From Platerodrilus igneus (lineage: Eukaryota > Arthropoda > Insecta > Coleoptera > Lycidae), in assembly GCA_036346225.1 (NCBI GenBank), contig JARFIW010001108.1:3370501-3434500 (forward strand): a stretch of DNA of 64,000 bases, given 5' to 3'. The notes under the pieces are model-generated. The model did not search any database, was not told the DNA's origin, and saw nothing but the letters and a program-made list of their open reading frames with translations. Position numbers and translations under genes: made by a program. Shown piece by piece: positions 32,785 through 44,339 of the stretch. Position 1 is the stretch's first letter; each line of letters begins with the position of its first letter.

Positions 32785-34477
32785 GTAACAAGTTTATTTT
32801 CCAGCAGTATTTTGATGGATATTTGTGCTATTCTTTTGATAGGAGGTTAGTTCAAGCCTTATAGTTCTGCAAATTTCTAAGTAATAATTAGTTTTACGAT
32901 TCTCTTAACCTTTTATATTTACTACGTGTTGTATTAATCTAACTTTATGCTTCAAAACTGGGAGCATTGTTTCAAGTTGCGCGGTGACAAAAAAAACTTT
33001 TATAAGAGTCATTGTAAGACCTCTCTCCTGCATAGATAGAATGATCGTTATAACGATCGCATGCGCAACAAGTTGTCAGATTGTTAATACGTAAATTTTC
33101 ACCTTGGTTGTTCGGCGGATAAGTCGGGTTCTGATAAGAACGATGGCCTTGAGCAATTATGCTTGGTGCCGCGTGAGAAAAAACGATAATTAATGGTAGT
33201 GAAGACATCGTGTAATACACTCCTGGCGACGCTTTTCGGGCAGATAGATGTATAAAATTTGAAGTTAAAAAAGAAAACTAAAGCACCAGAAACAGTGAAT
33301 ATTATCCAACGTCTAGGCATTTGTTAATTCCCTTTAGTTTGCAACTATATATTGTGGTTACATATAGAAATTTATTAAATTTAACATGAATATGGAAGTT
33401 AGGTAATTTGAGAAATAACAACCTATTTCATGATGATACAAGGAAGCTTCAAGTTTCATAAAAAATTCAGGAAATGGTTTAAGTGCATCGCAGATATTTT
33501 CACAAGTATTTAACTTCTAGTATGTTGCTTGTTCTGTAGAGACGTTCAAGTCTTGACAACATCTGGGTTACAAACAAGTAAGTGTTTCTCTAAGTTTTGT
33601 TCGAGTTGTAAATTTCCAAGTCACGCCACGCTGTTTGAACTTAGAGTACCTTTGTAATTCCAAAGAGAACGATACAAAGACTCCATTTTTATTTTTGATA
33701 AGTGCAATAAAAAAATTATAAAAGGCAGTATGCAAAAAGAGTTTAGCTTTTAGAAGTAAAAATTTAAACTATCATTCTAGAAAAATTAATAATGATTCAG
33801 GTTCAGGAAAATAATATATTTCATTTTAGAAACTATTAGTTAGTAATAATAATTCACTGACATTAAAAATTTGCTGTTCGCTGGTCAGACTAGATATGCT
33901 TTATTGAAACTTAAAAATGAAAGAGGAAGTTACCTTAAATTAATACTTATAAGTGAAGTCTATCGTAGTACTACTCGAGACTAATTAAAATCTTGTTAGT
34001 ATATCATTAGTCATTTTTCAAATGCTAGTTTAATTATCAGTAAGAAAAATGATTGCAAAATTTGTACGATAAAGGAAACAATACCACTAAATTAGATTTA
34101 TAGTTACGTGCTCTTGTTGAGAAATTAATTGTAAATAGATATTTTTGTTAATTGATAACTAAGAGAATATAAAATTATTTTGGTCACGTCTATGATTATT
34201 ATTTGGAATGAGATAAGACTTGGTTCTTAGTGCCTATAAATTTGTATGATGATAATTAACTGAACGCACAAATTGTGCTAGTATTGGTTTTGTTTAATTA
34301 CAGGAGTAGCAGTGCATCTTTATTAGCCTTAACGTGCAGGAGGGTAAGTATTTCGTTAGGGCGGCATTAATGCAAATTTTCAGTATAGCGGTATAGGGCT
34401 TAGGTTTCCACATTCTCCTTATACAAATGGGTTGATGTTACTTATAAATTGTATTTAAAAATTCGGTGACGCCATAT
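32785..34477 (+). repeat. 5' LTR of the gypsy element
   Basis: Matches 41750-43432 with roughly nine bases in ten identical by eye, for example TTATTTTCCAGCAGTATTTT at the start and AAAAATTCGGTGA at the end. The left end is probably GTAACAAG (3' LTR TGTAACAG). The divergence between LTRs indicates an old insertion. Confidence 0.85.
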
Positions 34478-34871
34478 TTACTTTATTTTTGATTGTAGTT
34501 GAACCCCGGGCCAAGCTCATATCTACCCAGAGCAAATTACTCTACTAGCTGCTTTGCCTTTAGAGGTTTCCTTACTCATAAGCCGTTTTTCAGCTAAACT
34601 TACCTCGGGCTTTTTATCTAAACAGGAAATCCTCGTTTAATAACCCATGTGTCTGCCAGTTGGCAAGATAGGTGTATAATATAACCACAACCCCAAGTTA
34701 TAGTTTCAAATAGTGCACAACATGTGGAGCCATGATTGGTTTTGCATGTCTACACTTGTTGATTCGCGAATCATACGCTCAAGACAAATTTAGCTTATCG
34801 AAGTTAAAAGCCTTAGCGCAGATCGTTTAATTGAGTTTAGGTAATAGTTAGTTTAGCTAGTTAAAATTATA

Positions 34872-35655
34872 ATGGCTGATACTTATCAAGTTATTTATTT
34901 GCATAAAGATGAACTGGATTACGAATTAAGAATCCGAGGAGTTAATACCAGTAGACCAATGCAGGACGAGAGAAAAATGTTAGGCCGATTATTTGCTAAA
35001 GAAACCACAGTACCTGGGTCGTTTAATTGATCCTTCTGCACATGTAATAGAATTTTCAGATGCACGTGATGAGATCGATGCCTCGATAGAGTCTGTGAAA
35101 AATGTTTCGTTAGACTTTGAAGGCGAGCTATCGGACCCTACATTTAAGAGGATACAGTCGAGATTAGTACATCTTGATGGTCGTGCAAGGAGAATTTAGA
35201 AATGAATCATTGGCAACTATCCTTGCCATAGAGGCAGAGCTGCACGAAAAGCATAAGAAGAATGAAGGTGTAAGTGGATACGGTGAATTGTCTATGAGAA
35301 GCCATCCCAGGTACCGTTAGTGCCCCTATTGACACTATGCCATGTCTAGTTCCTCCTATTCCAATTAGTTTGTGGTCCGTAAAATTTTCTGGAGATCCAG
35401 TACAGATTCATCAATTCTTGGACAAAGTAGTTGAGTTGGCACAGTCGCGGAAAGTATCTGAAGAAGATTTATTTAATGCTTCCGTGGAATAATTCACAGG
35501 TATCGGTCGAGAATAGTATCGTTGTATTAGAAATTCTGTAACCAACTGGAATTCTTTGGTTAGCCGTTTAAAAGAAGATTTCCTACCATCACACTCAGAT
35601 GACGAAGTTTGGGGAAAAATTAGGTCGCGCCACAAACCTAAAGGAGAATCTGTAG

Positions 35656-35657
<2 letters not shown>
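34872..35657 (+). pseudogene. gag: Gypsy gag, N-terminal and capsid parts
   Basis: ATG 34872 begins MADTYQVIYLHKDELDYELR, a typical gypsy gag opening (ELxYELRIRG), and stops after about 52 codons. Protein-like sequence continues in other frames (34993-35199 with SARDEIDASIES-like helix) and includes a capsid-like LWSVKFSGDP...FLDKV segment at about 35365-35430. It then runs to LKEDFLPSHSDDEVWGK and breaks at a (TA)n tract at 35658. The gene resumes at about 37470 after the inserted family A repeat. Confidence 0.8.

Positions 35658-35690
<33 letters not shown>
35658..35690. repeat. (TA)n microsatellite at the gag/family A junction
   Basis: About 32 bp of TA between interrupted gag (ending GTAGTCATATA) and the left edge of family A copy 4 (TTGCTATGATAA). 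Confidence 0.9.
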
Positions 35691-35691
<1 letters not shown>

Positions 35692-37460
35692 CTATGATAA
35701 ATGGTTGTTTAGGGGTGTATTGAGTCGTAAGGGTCGCGTAATAAATGTAAATAGCAATAGGAATCAGAAAACTGCATTTATTTAGCATGAAAATAAATAA
35801 TTCGCATATTATGCAAATAGCAAACATTTAACACCCTGTATAAGGACCGTAATTAACTGTAATTAATGCTAGTAAGCATATCTTTCAATAATAGAACACA
35901 TATTCAGCAGAAAAATAATTATACATGCAATTAAACTACTTCAAGAAGCGTTCAATAAGTTTATAAAATAGATACGCATTATGTAAGATAAAACCTTGTA
36001 AGTCTTCATGTAATTACGCATGCGATAAAGAAGGAATAATAAGGTGCTTTGATAAGAAACGCACTTTCAAAGATAAGTTTTAAATACGAGACAGAAACAG
36101 GAACACGTGGATTTACATCACTCATATTACATCAGTTATTTATTCAATTCTCCAAAAAGCTTTATCTACACAAACAACAGACATAAGCTAAATTAAAGTC
36201 CAATAATAATAACAAAACAGGCGGTCAAAGATCGTAAAATAATAGAAATACAAGAATAATATGTAACTACAGAATAATTTCATCAGAAATAACGACTGAA
36301 AACTCCTAGGAATACCCAAAACAAACTTGGTTGCTTACAACACTTTGTACGACTGTTCTGATAAACCAATCAAAATGTAGATAGCGAAATCTATATAACG
36401 TCCAGAGTTGATAAGGAGAGGCAGTCTCAATTTGAATCACGTCGAACTTGCATCACAGTTACTCGAAGATTTACGCGTCGAAATAAATTTTAAATTAAAT
36501 TATTGTGAAAAGTGGTGTTGTATAATAATAGTTGATGACAAATTACGTTGAAGATTTGTAAAAATCCTTTTGCCGTTTTGCTGAAAACATGAGTAGAAAT
36601 TTGTTAATTAACTTAAATTAAATATTTATACTAATGTAGGGCTCTAAGAAATCTAAGTCAGAACTCTAAGAAATCTAAGAAATCCAAGGCAGAAATTTAA
36701 GAAGTATCTAAAGTGTATCTAGGGGAAAGTATTTAAGTGGCATCGAGAAATCTAAGGCGTATCCAGAAAAATACAAAGTAAAGCACGAGGTGAATTTTGG
36801 AGGAGAAACAATACTGAATTATTGGTTCAAACGTACGTGAAGGAGTACAAAACTGTTCATTGTTTTTCGATTGAAGATAATAAAGGGGTGTTGATCCAAA
36901 ACACGCAACAGCAGACGAAGGGGGAAAAAGGACTCGTCAGGAAATCACAGGTCAGGGGTAACTAGTATAAGCAATCTTTTCAAATTTAAATTTGAACACT
37001 GAATATATTTTTTTCTAATCTGTAAGGAGTCAACAAAAATATTTAATACATTGAAATTTACGTAAAAAGGATAAAAAGGTCTTAAACGTTCTAGATTTTT
37101 TTCAGTAATAGGTGTCGTTTTTGGTGACTTTAAATTAAAGTAAGGGAGATAATTTATGGGATAAATGATCTAAATAATATTAATTGATTGAAGGGTTTAT
37201 TTAAGGGATTACAATATTGTGAAGTGTAGATATTATTTCCTTTCATTATACGAATTTTGATTGACTTCGTTTTACCATTCCAAAGAGGTAAGATTTGAAG
37301 GAGTAAATTTATTTGATCATCGTAATGTTGTGCACTATGTGTGAATTAAACTGGGCTAGACGTGGCATAATTAAAATTAGAATGTTAGAAAAACACAAAG
37401 CGGTGGCGTTTAGCAAGAAACTGGACGTTCAGTACATCGGCGTGCGGCGTTATCATATCA
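35690..37460 (+). mobile_element. Family A LTR-like repeat, forward copy 4, inserted in gag
   Basis: The best-bounded copy, 1.77 kb. Left edge TGCTATGATAA and right edge TTATCATATCA are inverted with one mismatch and end in TG...CA. TATATAA lies at 36392-36398, the anchor GCTGAAAACATGAGTAG near 36580, the variable array at 36640-36725, and CACAG|GTCAGG at 36950/36951. Gag reading resumes directly after the right (TA)n, so the repeat is an insertion, probably a solo LTR. Confidence 0.7.
36640..36725 (+). repeat. Copy-specific array in family A copy 4
   Basis: Short units around AAATCTAAG (CTCTAAGAAATCTAAG, AGAAATCCAAGG, AGTATCTAAAGTGTATCTA) repeated about seven times after the anchor TAGGGCT. 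Confidence 0.65.
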
Positions 37461-37465
37461 ATATA

Positions 37466-37995
37466 TATATAGCTCATATGGAGAATTTGTTTAGAAGGTT
37501 ACCGCAATCACCAGCGGAGTGTACAAAAGTTAGGATCGTAAAAAAGAATTTATTGCCGGATTTCATTTGTCAATTAGCTCTACCTGAAATAGATAATATG
37601 TCGATGTTTATCAAGTTGTATAAGAAATTGGAAGAAGCCTATGCATCCAAGCAGAAGTTAGCACAGAGTCCGGTAAATTATGTTTCGAAAGCACAAGGAA
37701 ATTCAAAGACACAGGTCGAAAACAAGTAGTCAGCTACTGTTAGAAACTTTTCTACGCGGACTGGTCGTAGTTTTTATAATAAATCATTTCCACCTCAGAT
37801 ACAATCTCTTGGAAATAATAACAGTCCTTCCAGTAGTGTTCCTGCAAGTACAGTTAAGGTGAAAAAACTCACGTGCTGGAATTGTTTAGGCAATGGTCAT
37901 ACTTTTTGGAGGTGTAGGATCCCTCGAAAAATATTTTGTTATAGTTGCGGATATAGTGGAGTTAAAAGAGTAACTTGTCCGTCGTGTTCAAAAAA
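37466..37995 (+). pseudogene. gag: Gypsy gag C-terminal part and zinc knuckles
   Basis: After the inserted repeat, gag continues (MENLFRRLPQSPAEC, LLPDFICQLALPEI, KKLEEAYASKQKL) to a stop near 37729. In other frames a pair of CCHC-type zinc knuckles follows at about 37874-37990, CWNCLGNGHTFWRC and CYSCGYSGVKR..C, the second lacking its usual His. These bind retroelement RNA in related gag proteins. Confidence 0.8.
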
Positions 37996-38179
37996 CGAGT
38001 AAGTGGGCAGATGCAGAATGGCCGGCATCATGCTTTTATGCAAAAGGCAACGGTTATGTTGTGTGAACAAATAATTTTTTTAAAGAAATGATTGGTCAGA
38101 ATGGCTGGCAATAGTTAAACAATTTTGTCAAGCTACCGTCAAGCCGATGCCTTGTTTGTAAAAAAAACCATGATGATCG

Positions 38180-39270
38180 TCCATACATTATGGTAAAATT
38201 GTTGGATAGAAATATCATTGGTTTGCTTGACTCCGGTTGTACTACTACCGTGGTTGGTTCGTTAGCGATTCCTTTTCTAGAAGCATTGAAATAAAAAAAT
38301 TTCGTAACGGAAAAGAAAAAGGTTTATACTGCAGATGGAGCTCTAATAGAAGTTATTGGTTCAACTGATCTACCTATTAAAATTGGAAGAGAGTATCGTA
38401 TTATTAACGCTTTGGTCGTACCGTCTCACCCGCACACATTTATCTTTGGTAGCGATTTTGCGAAACTATTTGGTCAAGTACCAGATTTCAGAAACAATTC
38501 ATGACGTAATTAGGATCATGATAGCAATAATATTTTGTATGTAGGTTAATCGTCAAAACCCTTGAGTTGCAGTAATCAATTGCTTAATATAGATGACTTG
38601 TCGGAAATACAGCAAATGGAAGCGCGAATAGCAATAGTATTTTAACGAAGTCAGTAGTGAAGAGAGACTACGACGTACAGATATAATTGTGTTAGATATT
38701 TATACAGGCGATGCGAAACCTTTTCGTAAGAAACCGTACGTTCTGCCCCCGTTATGAGTAAGGTCTTAGATAAAGAGTTAGACAAAATGTTGAGATTAGG
38801 AGTGGTGAAAGAATGTCAGAGTCCATAGTCATCCCCCGTGTTGTTAGTAAAGATACAAGGTGGTGAGTACCGATTTTGTTTTGACGGACGGGTGCTTAAT
38901 GATATTACCAAACACGACAGAGACCCGCTGCAAACATTGATAGAATCATTAATTCACTTAGAGGTGCGAATTATATTTCTAGTCTTGATCTTAGAAAGAG
39001 TTTTTGGCAGATTCCACTTTTAAAAACGACTAAAAATAAGACTGCTTTTAGTGTTATTTCGAAAGGACAACAAAGGTTTGTTACAATGCCATTCGGATTA
39101 AAAAATGCTGCTCGAACACAACATCGTTTCGTTGATTCAATCTTTGGACCGAAATTTGAACTTCATATGTTCTGTTATTTGGACGACATAATCCTGTGTT
39201 CAGTATCTTTTGAGGAGCATCTGAAGTTTTTAGAATCTGTGACTTTTTGATATTTTTAGAGAAGTGCATG
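38180..39270 (+). pseudogene. pol: Gypsy protease and reverse transcriptase remnants
   Basis: Retropepsin motif LLDSGCTTTVVG at about 38222-38257, with the usual active-site D-S-G and the downstream LVVPSHPHTFIFGSDF-like strand in another frame (38410-38465). Reverse transcriptase follows: CQSP...SPVLLVK (38815-38850), FCFDGRVLND, TMPFGLKNAARTQ (39084-39125) and the catalytic YLDDII (39175-39192). Several stops and shifts occur throughout. Sequence after 39250 jumps to an integrase tail, so RNase H and the integrase core are deleted. Confidence 0.85.
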
Positions 39271-39364
39271 AGAAATTACATCTAGCTTACACGCAGTCGA
39301 TCAGAACATATAATTTAAGAAGATGTATCATTTCCTTCGAAGTGGGCAATAACGTTTGAAGGTC

Positions 39365-39574
39365 TAACAAGGTTCTTTCGAAAGCAGGTGATAAGTTTAC
39401 TGCTAAACTTGCACCAAAATTTGTCTTGTGTATCGTTAGAAAGAAGATTTCTAATCTGATTTATGAGTTGGATAATGAAGATGGTTCAAAAGCAGGCAGA
39501 TGGCATATTAAGGACTTGAAGCCTTATTCAGTATTCAGTACTGATGGTGAAAGTGATGATGTTTCTGAACATTA
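39365..39574 (+). pseudogene. Gypsy integrase C-terminal remnant
   Basis: Reads SKAGDKFTAKLAPKFVLCIV, then LIYELDNEDGSKAGRWHIKD and LKPYSVF to a TAA at 39572-39574. This matches the C-terminal, SH3-like part of gypsy integrases (the sheet ending in a GxWHxxDLKP-like motif). The catalytic core is missing, removed by the deletion near 39280-39360. Confidence 0.75.
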
Positions 39575-39970
39575 ATTAGTGTTAGTGTTTAGCAGTTAAT
39601 AGTAGTAATTATTTCTGTTATGATTTTTTTGTTTAGAATTTATTTGTGGTACGATAATACTGTTTGGTAATCCAAGTTGAGAAAAAAATTTTGCCATACA
39701 GTAAAGTTGAAATGTTGTTGGTTGCCCCTAATTAAACTGTAGGTAGTGTACTGAGTATTTTGAAGTTGTCAATACACTTCACTAGTGGTATCTGATATAA
39801 ATTCTAGTGTTGCATATTGTTGCTGATGCGCGACGCAATTGAAGAATGTTTACTTTGTAAGTCGAGCAGCTTTAGATAAACCTGTTGTACTTAAGTAGTT
39901 ATAAAACTCCCTTTTGGATGTGTAATTACTTATTTCATTTCGCTTGTGAATGGAATAACCTGGTCATATA

Positions 39971-40894
39971 CAGACTGGTAGAAAAGTCCCGGAACGGTCA
40001 AATATTTTGGGAAATACTCATCGCATCAAAAAAAGAAAAAATACGTGTTCAAAACCGGGGGGTAAGGGTGGGGCAACTTTAAAAGTTTAAGTGGAAACCC
40101 CCATTTGTTATTGCAGATTCGGATTCCGCAGGATAAATTACCCCAAATTGACCTACGATACAAGACATTTTGGATAATAGAAGGCGTTGTAATTGACAAA
40201 ACCAAAATAGAGTACAAAATCATTTGAAATCAAAAAATGTCAGAATTACATTCATTTTTAGTATTCATTTCGTTACTAGCTTTTGATATTATTTCGTGAT
40301 GTCTCTGTCTGAAAGAGAAAGAATAATTGTCCTGATGATGCGGGGGTATGGAGATAAAGAAAGATCATTGCAGCAAGTCGCAGATTTATTCAATGAAGTC
40401 AATGCGGAACGTCAACCGATTTCTAAATCTACTGTGAGTCGAACAGTGAATCGTTTTGGGTGAACTGGTTCGGTGAAGGATGAACCAAGATCTGGAAGAC
40501 CTAAAAGCGCGACAAATGGTCAATTTGAACATTTTCGGCGGTAATTTCGTTACGTATGAGATAAATAATTTATTATTTTACTTCTTTTATTTTCTAATCC
40601 ATCAATTCTTCTAGAAATAGTTAATTTTTGTCGATTGCAGTGGCATCTGCAAAAAACCTAAAAAAATTATGACTAACATATTGTGGCGAATCCGAGTCTG
40701 CGATAACAAATGGGGGTTTCCACTTAAACTTTTAAAGTTGCCCCACCCCTACCCCCAGGGGGTGGGGGTGGGGGTTCAATTTTGGTGTCATTGGATAACT
40801 TTTAAAAAAATATTGAACACGTATTTTTTCTTTTTTTGATGCGATGAGTATTTCTCAAAATATTTGACTGTTCCGGGACTTTTCTACCACTCTG
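39971..40894 (+). mobile_element. Mariner-type deletion derivative with long inverted ends
   Basis: Both ends read CAGASTGGTAGAAAAGTCCC inward and stay complementary for more than 150 bp (left arm to about 40135, right arm from about 40685). The right arm keeps about 60 bp, including a C-rich run, that the left arm has lost. The centre has an N-terminal transposase frame from ATG 40298 (SLSERERIIVLMMRGYGD, QPISKSTVSRTVNRFG) with a stop after about 54 codons; the catalytic domain is deleted. It lies inside the gypsy element. Confidence 0.88.
40298..40530 (+). pseudogene. Mariner transposase N-terminal helix-turn-helix remnant
   Basis: ATG 40298 starts a helix-turn-helix DNA-binding part (RERIIVLMMRGYGDKERS, then SKSTVSRTVNRFG), stopped by a TGA at about 40460, after which GSVKDEPRSGRPKSATNG follows in the same frame. 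That GRPK linker is typical of the junction between the two helix-turn-helix halves. No DDD/DDE core is left. Confidence 0.8.
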
Positions 40895-41749
40895 AATATG
40901 TATATATTTATAGTCATATTGAGTTATGGTGAGTTACGAAAAAATTTAATTCGTTTGACTAGGTCAATGCTTTGTACATATATTATTTATGTTTATCTGA
41001 AACATAGCTTCTAGTAGTAATATTTTTGTGGGGGCTATTTTTGTAGTGCAAAATGCAATTGAAGTAAACTGCAGTTGTTGCATTAGTGTTGGTGGTCCAA
41101 GTTCAAGTCAAAGTTATGAGTTGGTGAGAAGCCAATTATCATTTGGAATTGACAATAGGTTTAGCTATGTTTAAGCTAATTCATTCACTCGTGAATGGGT
41201 TTTGTTGAAGAGTAGGTTATGATGTTTTGGTTACACTTGATGTATATAGATTTGTTTTAATATTGACTTTAGCGTTCACTATGTGTTAATATTACTGACA
41301 TTCGTTAGTAGTGCAATATTTTTTTTGTAAATTTAGTTACAGCTTTAGAACATTTCTGTAAATATGTTATTATGGTTAATAGAACAGAAGTATATTTCTT
41401 ATGATGGATTCATTGTAAGTGATTGGATTATACCACAACATTTTGTATTTTTACTTTTGACTCCTGTGTGTAAATTGAGTGAAAACACCCCCCGAATATA
41501 ATTTTGATTGATTATGTATAAACGCCGATTATGACATCTCGAAATTGTCTCTCTTTTGGCGTGTAGTACGCGTAGTTACCAGTCACTCATTTATATGCGT
41601 GTAGTAACCCCGTTGATTTAGAGAGTTATTTATTGGTTTTGTATGTTGAAATTAGTTGTAAGTTGTAAGTATAGTTTTAGTCACAAAAAAATTTTCAGAC
41701 GTAATATTTTTAAGTGTTTCCACGAATTTTTTCTCTTGCAAGAAGGCTG
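40895..41749. other. Gypsy 3' untranslated region
   Basis: No coding sequence. It lies between the mariner insertion and the 3' LTR. A purine-rich GCAAGAAGG (41738-41746) immediately before the LTR start could be the worn polypurine tract. Confidence 0.4.
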
Positions 41750-43427
41750 TGTAACAGTTTATTTTCCAGCAGTATTTTGATGGATATTTGTGCTATTTTT
41801 TTGATAGAAGGTTAGTTCAAGCCTTATATTTCTGTAAATTTCTAAGTAATAATTAACTTTACGATTCTGTTAACATCTTATATTTATTACGTATTGTATT
41901 AATCTAACTTTATGCTTCAAAACTGGGAGCATTTTTTCAAGTGGCGCGGTGACAAAAAATAACCTTTATAAGGGTTTTCGTAAAACCTTTTTCCTGCATA
42001 AACAGAATGATCGTTATAACGGTCGCATGCGCAACCAGTTGTCAAATTATTAAAACGTGCACTTTTACCTTAGTTGTTGCGCGGGTAAGTCGAGTTTTGA
42101 TAAGAACGATGGCCCTGGGCAATTATGCTTGGTGCCGCGTGAAAAAAAAAACGATAAATAATGGTAGTGAAGACATCATGTAATACATTCCTGGCGACGC
42201 TTTTCTGGCAGATAGATTTATAAAACACAAAGTTAAAAAAAACCTATAGAATCAGAAACAGTGAGTATTATCCAACCTCTAAGCATTTGTTAATTCCCTT
42301 TGGTTTGCAACTAGGTAACGTGGTTGCATATAAAAATTTATTAAATTTAATATGAATATGGAAGTTAGGTAGTCTGAGAAATAACAACCTATATCATGAT
42401 GATATAAGGAAGCTTCAAGTTTCATATAAAATTTAGGAAATGGTTTAAGTGCATCACAGATATTTTCACAAGTATTTAACTTCTAGTATGTTGCTTGTTC
42501 TGTAGAGACATTCAAGTCTTGACAACATCTGGGTTACAAACAAGTAAGTGTTTTTTTAAGTTTTGTTCGAGTTGTAAATTTCCAAGTCACGCCACGCTGC
42601 TTGGCTTTATAGTACCCTTATGATTCCAAAGAGAACTTTACAAAGAGTCTATTTTTATTCTTGATTAGTGCAATAAAGAATTATAGAGGGCAGTATGCAA
42701 AAAGAGTTTAGCTTTTAGAAATAAAAATTTAAACTATCATTCTAGAAAAATTAATAATGATTCAGGTTCAGGAAAATAATATATTTCATTTTAGAAACTA
42801 TTAGTTAGTAATAATAATTCACTGACATTAAAAATTTGCTGTTCGCTGGTCAGATTATATATGCTTTATTGAAACTTAAAAATAAAAAAGGAAGTTAAAT
42901 TAAATTAATACTTTTATGTGAAGTCTATCTTAGTACTACTCAAGACTAATTAGAATCTTGTTAGTATATCATTAGTCTTTCTTCAAATACTAGTTTAATT
43001 ATCAGTAAGAAAAATGATTGCAAAATCTTTAAGATATAGGAAACAATACCACTAAATTAAATTTATAATGACGTGCTCTTGTTGAGAAATTAATTATAAA
43101 TAGATATCTTTTTTAATTGGTAACTAAGAGAATAAAAAATTATTTTGGTCACGTCTATGATTATTATTTGGAATGAGGTGAGACTTGGTTCTTAATGCCT
43201 ATAAATTTTAATGATAATTAACAGAACGCACAAACTGTGCTAGTATTGGTTTCGTTTAATTACAGGATTAGCAGTGCATCTTTATCAGCTTTAACGTGCA
43301 GGAGGGTAAGTAATTCGTTAGGGTAGCCTTCATGCAAAATTTCAGTATAGCTGTATAGGGCTTAGGTTTCCGCATTCTTCTTATACAAATGGGCTGATGT
43401 TACTTACAAATTGTATTTAAAAATTCG

Positions 43428-43432
<5 letters not shown>
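41750..43432 (+). repeat. 3' LTR of the gypsy element
   Basis: Starts TGTAACAGTTTATTTTCCAG and matches the 5' LTR to GGTGA at 43432, where a (TA)n tract replaces the final bases. The last part of the LTR and any target duplication are lost. Confidence 0.85.

Positions 43433-43476
<44 letters not shown>
43433..43476. repeat. (TA)n microsatellite cutting the 3' LTR
   Basis: About 44 bp of TA directly at the point where the 3' LTR stops matching the 5' LTR. Confidence 0.9.
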
Positions 43477-43480
<4 letters not shown>

Positions 43481-44093
43481 CATATTAATCAAAAAGTTAT
43501 TAGGGCTTATGATTTATATACAACAAATGTAAAGATTAAAAAAAATTAAAAACGTTCGCAACCAGATATACGCATTTGAGTACAGAATTTGTCTATACAG
43601 TAAGCACATAGCTTATTGAACATTCCTATATATTACATGTACCATGATAAATAATAGTGCAATCACTAGTAATTAAATAATTCGAAGGTTTGAAGTTGTG
43701 TTTAAAATTAAATACCTCCGTACCTTCAAAACCTTCCACTGAAAACTATTGTTACACAATTAAAACAAAACACTCCAAGGCTATTCACATAATATGTTAC
43801 GAGTAATATGAGCGTTGCATTATAAATGTAGATTTGTCATGAAGGGACAGGCACTCCGTTACAATTCTAAGGGTGCACCGGCCAACTTCAGAGATCTGAA
43901 AGTGGGTTTCTATGGAAGGAATAATAATGATACTAAGAAATAGGCACATAAAATGACTAAAAAAGAGAAAACAGCAGTGCAATATTCACTTATCGTGGAA
44001 GGCTTCTTCTATTGTCATTATTAAAGGGAGTCAAATCGTCTTATCTCAGCAATCCTTTTGATATTATTCCTAAATGAAAGACGTATACAAGAC
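43477..44093. other. Gene-free stretch
   Basis: No gene or repeat recognised; the short reverse open frame at 43797-43982 has no family resemblance. Confidence 0.35.
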
Positions 44094-44339
44094 CAGTCGC
44101 ATATGAATTGGACCAAACAAAATATTCAGCACACTGTTATTTTGTTGAATTATCATTTATTTGAATTTTATAATTTCACAAAAACAATTATGCTTATTTT
44201 ATAATATATACTATTACCAATTAATCAACAATATCTAATACTTGTATCAGCAACAGCAATTATAAAATATAGACAAAAAGGTAAAAGTGTCTGGCGTTTA
44301 ATAATTGGACCAAATTTTTTTGAACAATTTGTCGGAGTT

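Larger units (their letters stand above)
32785..43432 (+). mobile_element. Ty3/gypsy-type LTR retrotransposon, dead composite
   Basis: Two direct repeats of about 1.69 kb (32785-34477 and 41750-43432) flank gag, zinc knuckles, protease, partial reverse transcriptase and an integrase C-terminus. The element is interrupted by a family A copy with (TA)n (35658-37470) and a mariner deletion derivative (39971-40894), and lacks RNase H and the integrase core. The 3' LTR ends in a (TA)n tract at GGTGA, where the 5' LTR still continues, so its right end is lost. Numerous stops in every coding part make autonomous movement impossible. Confidence 0.85.

Noticed and set aside
35690..37460. Family A copy 4 as a Tc1/mariner-like DNA transposon because of inverted ends beside TA
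   Set aside because: The ends are only about 11 bp and read TG...CA, and the repeats contain a TATA box and splice donor; copy 8 sits directly before a PBS-like leader and gag. An LTR fits better, though the DNA-transposon reading is not fully excluded.
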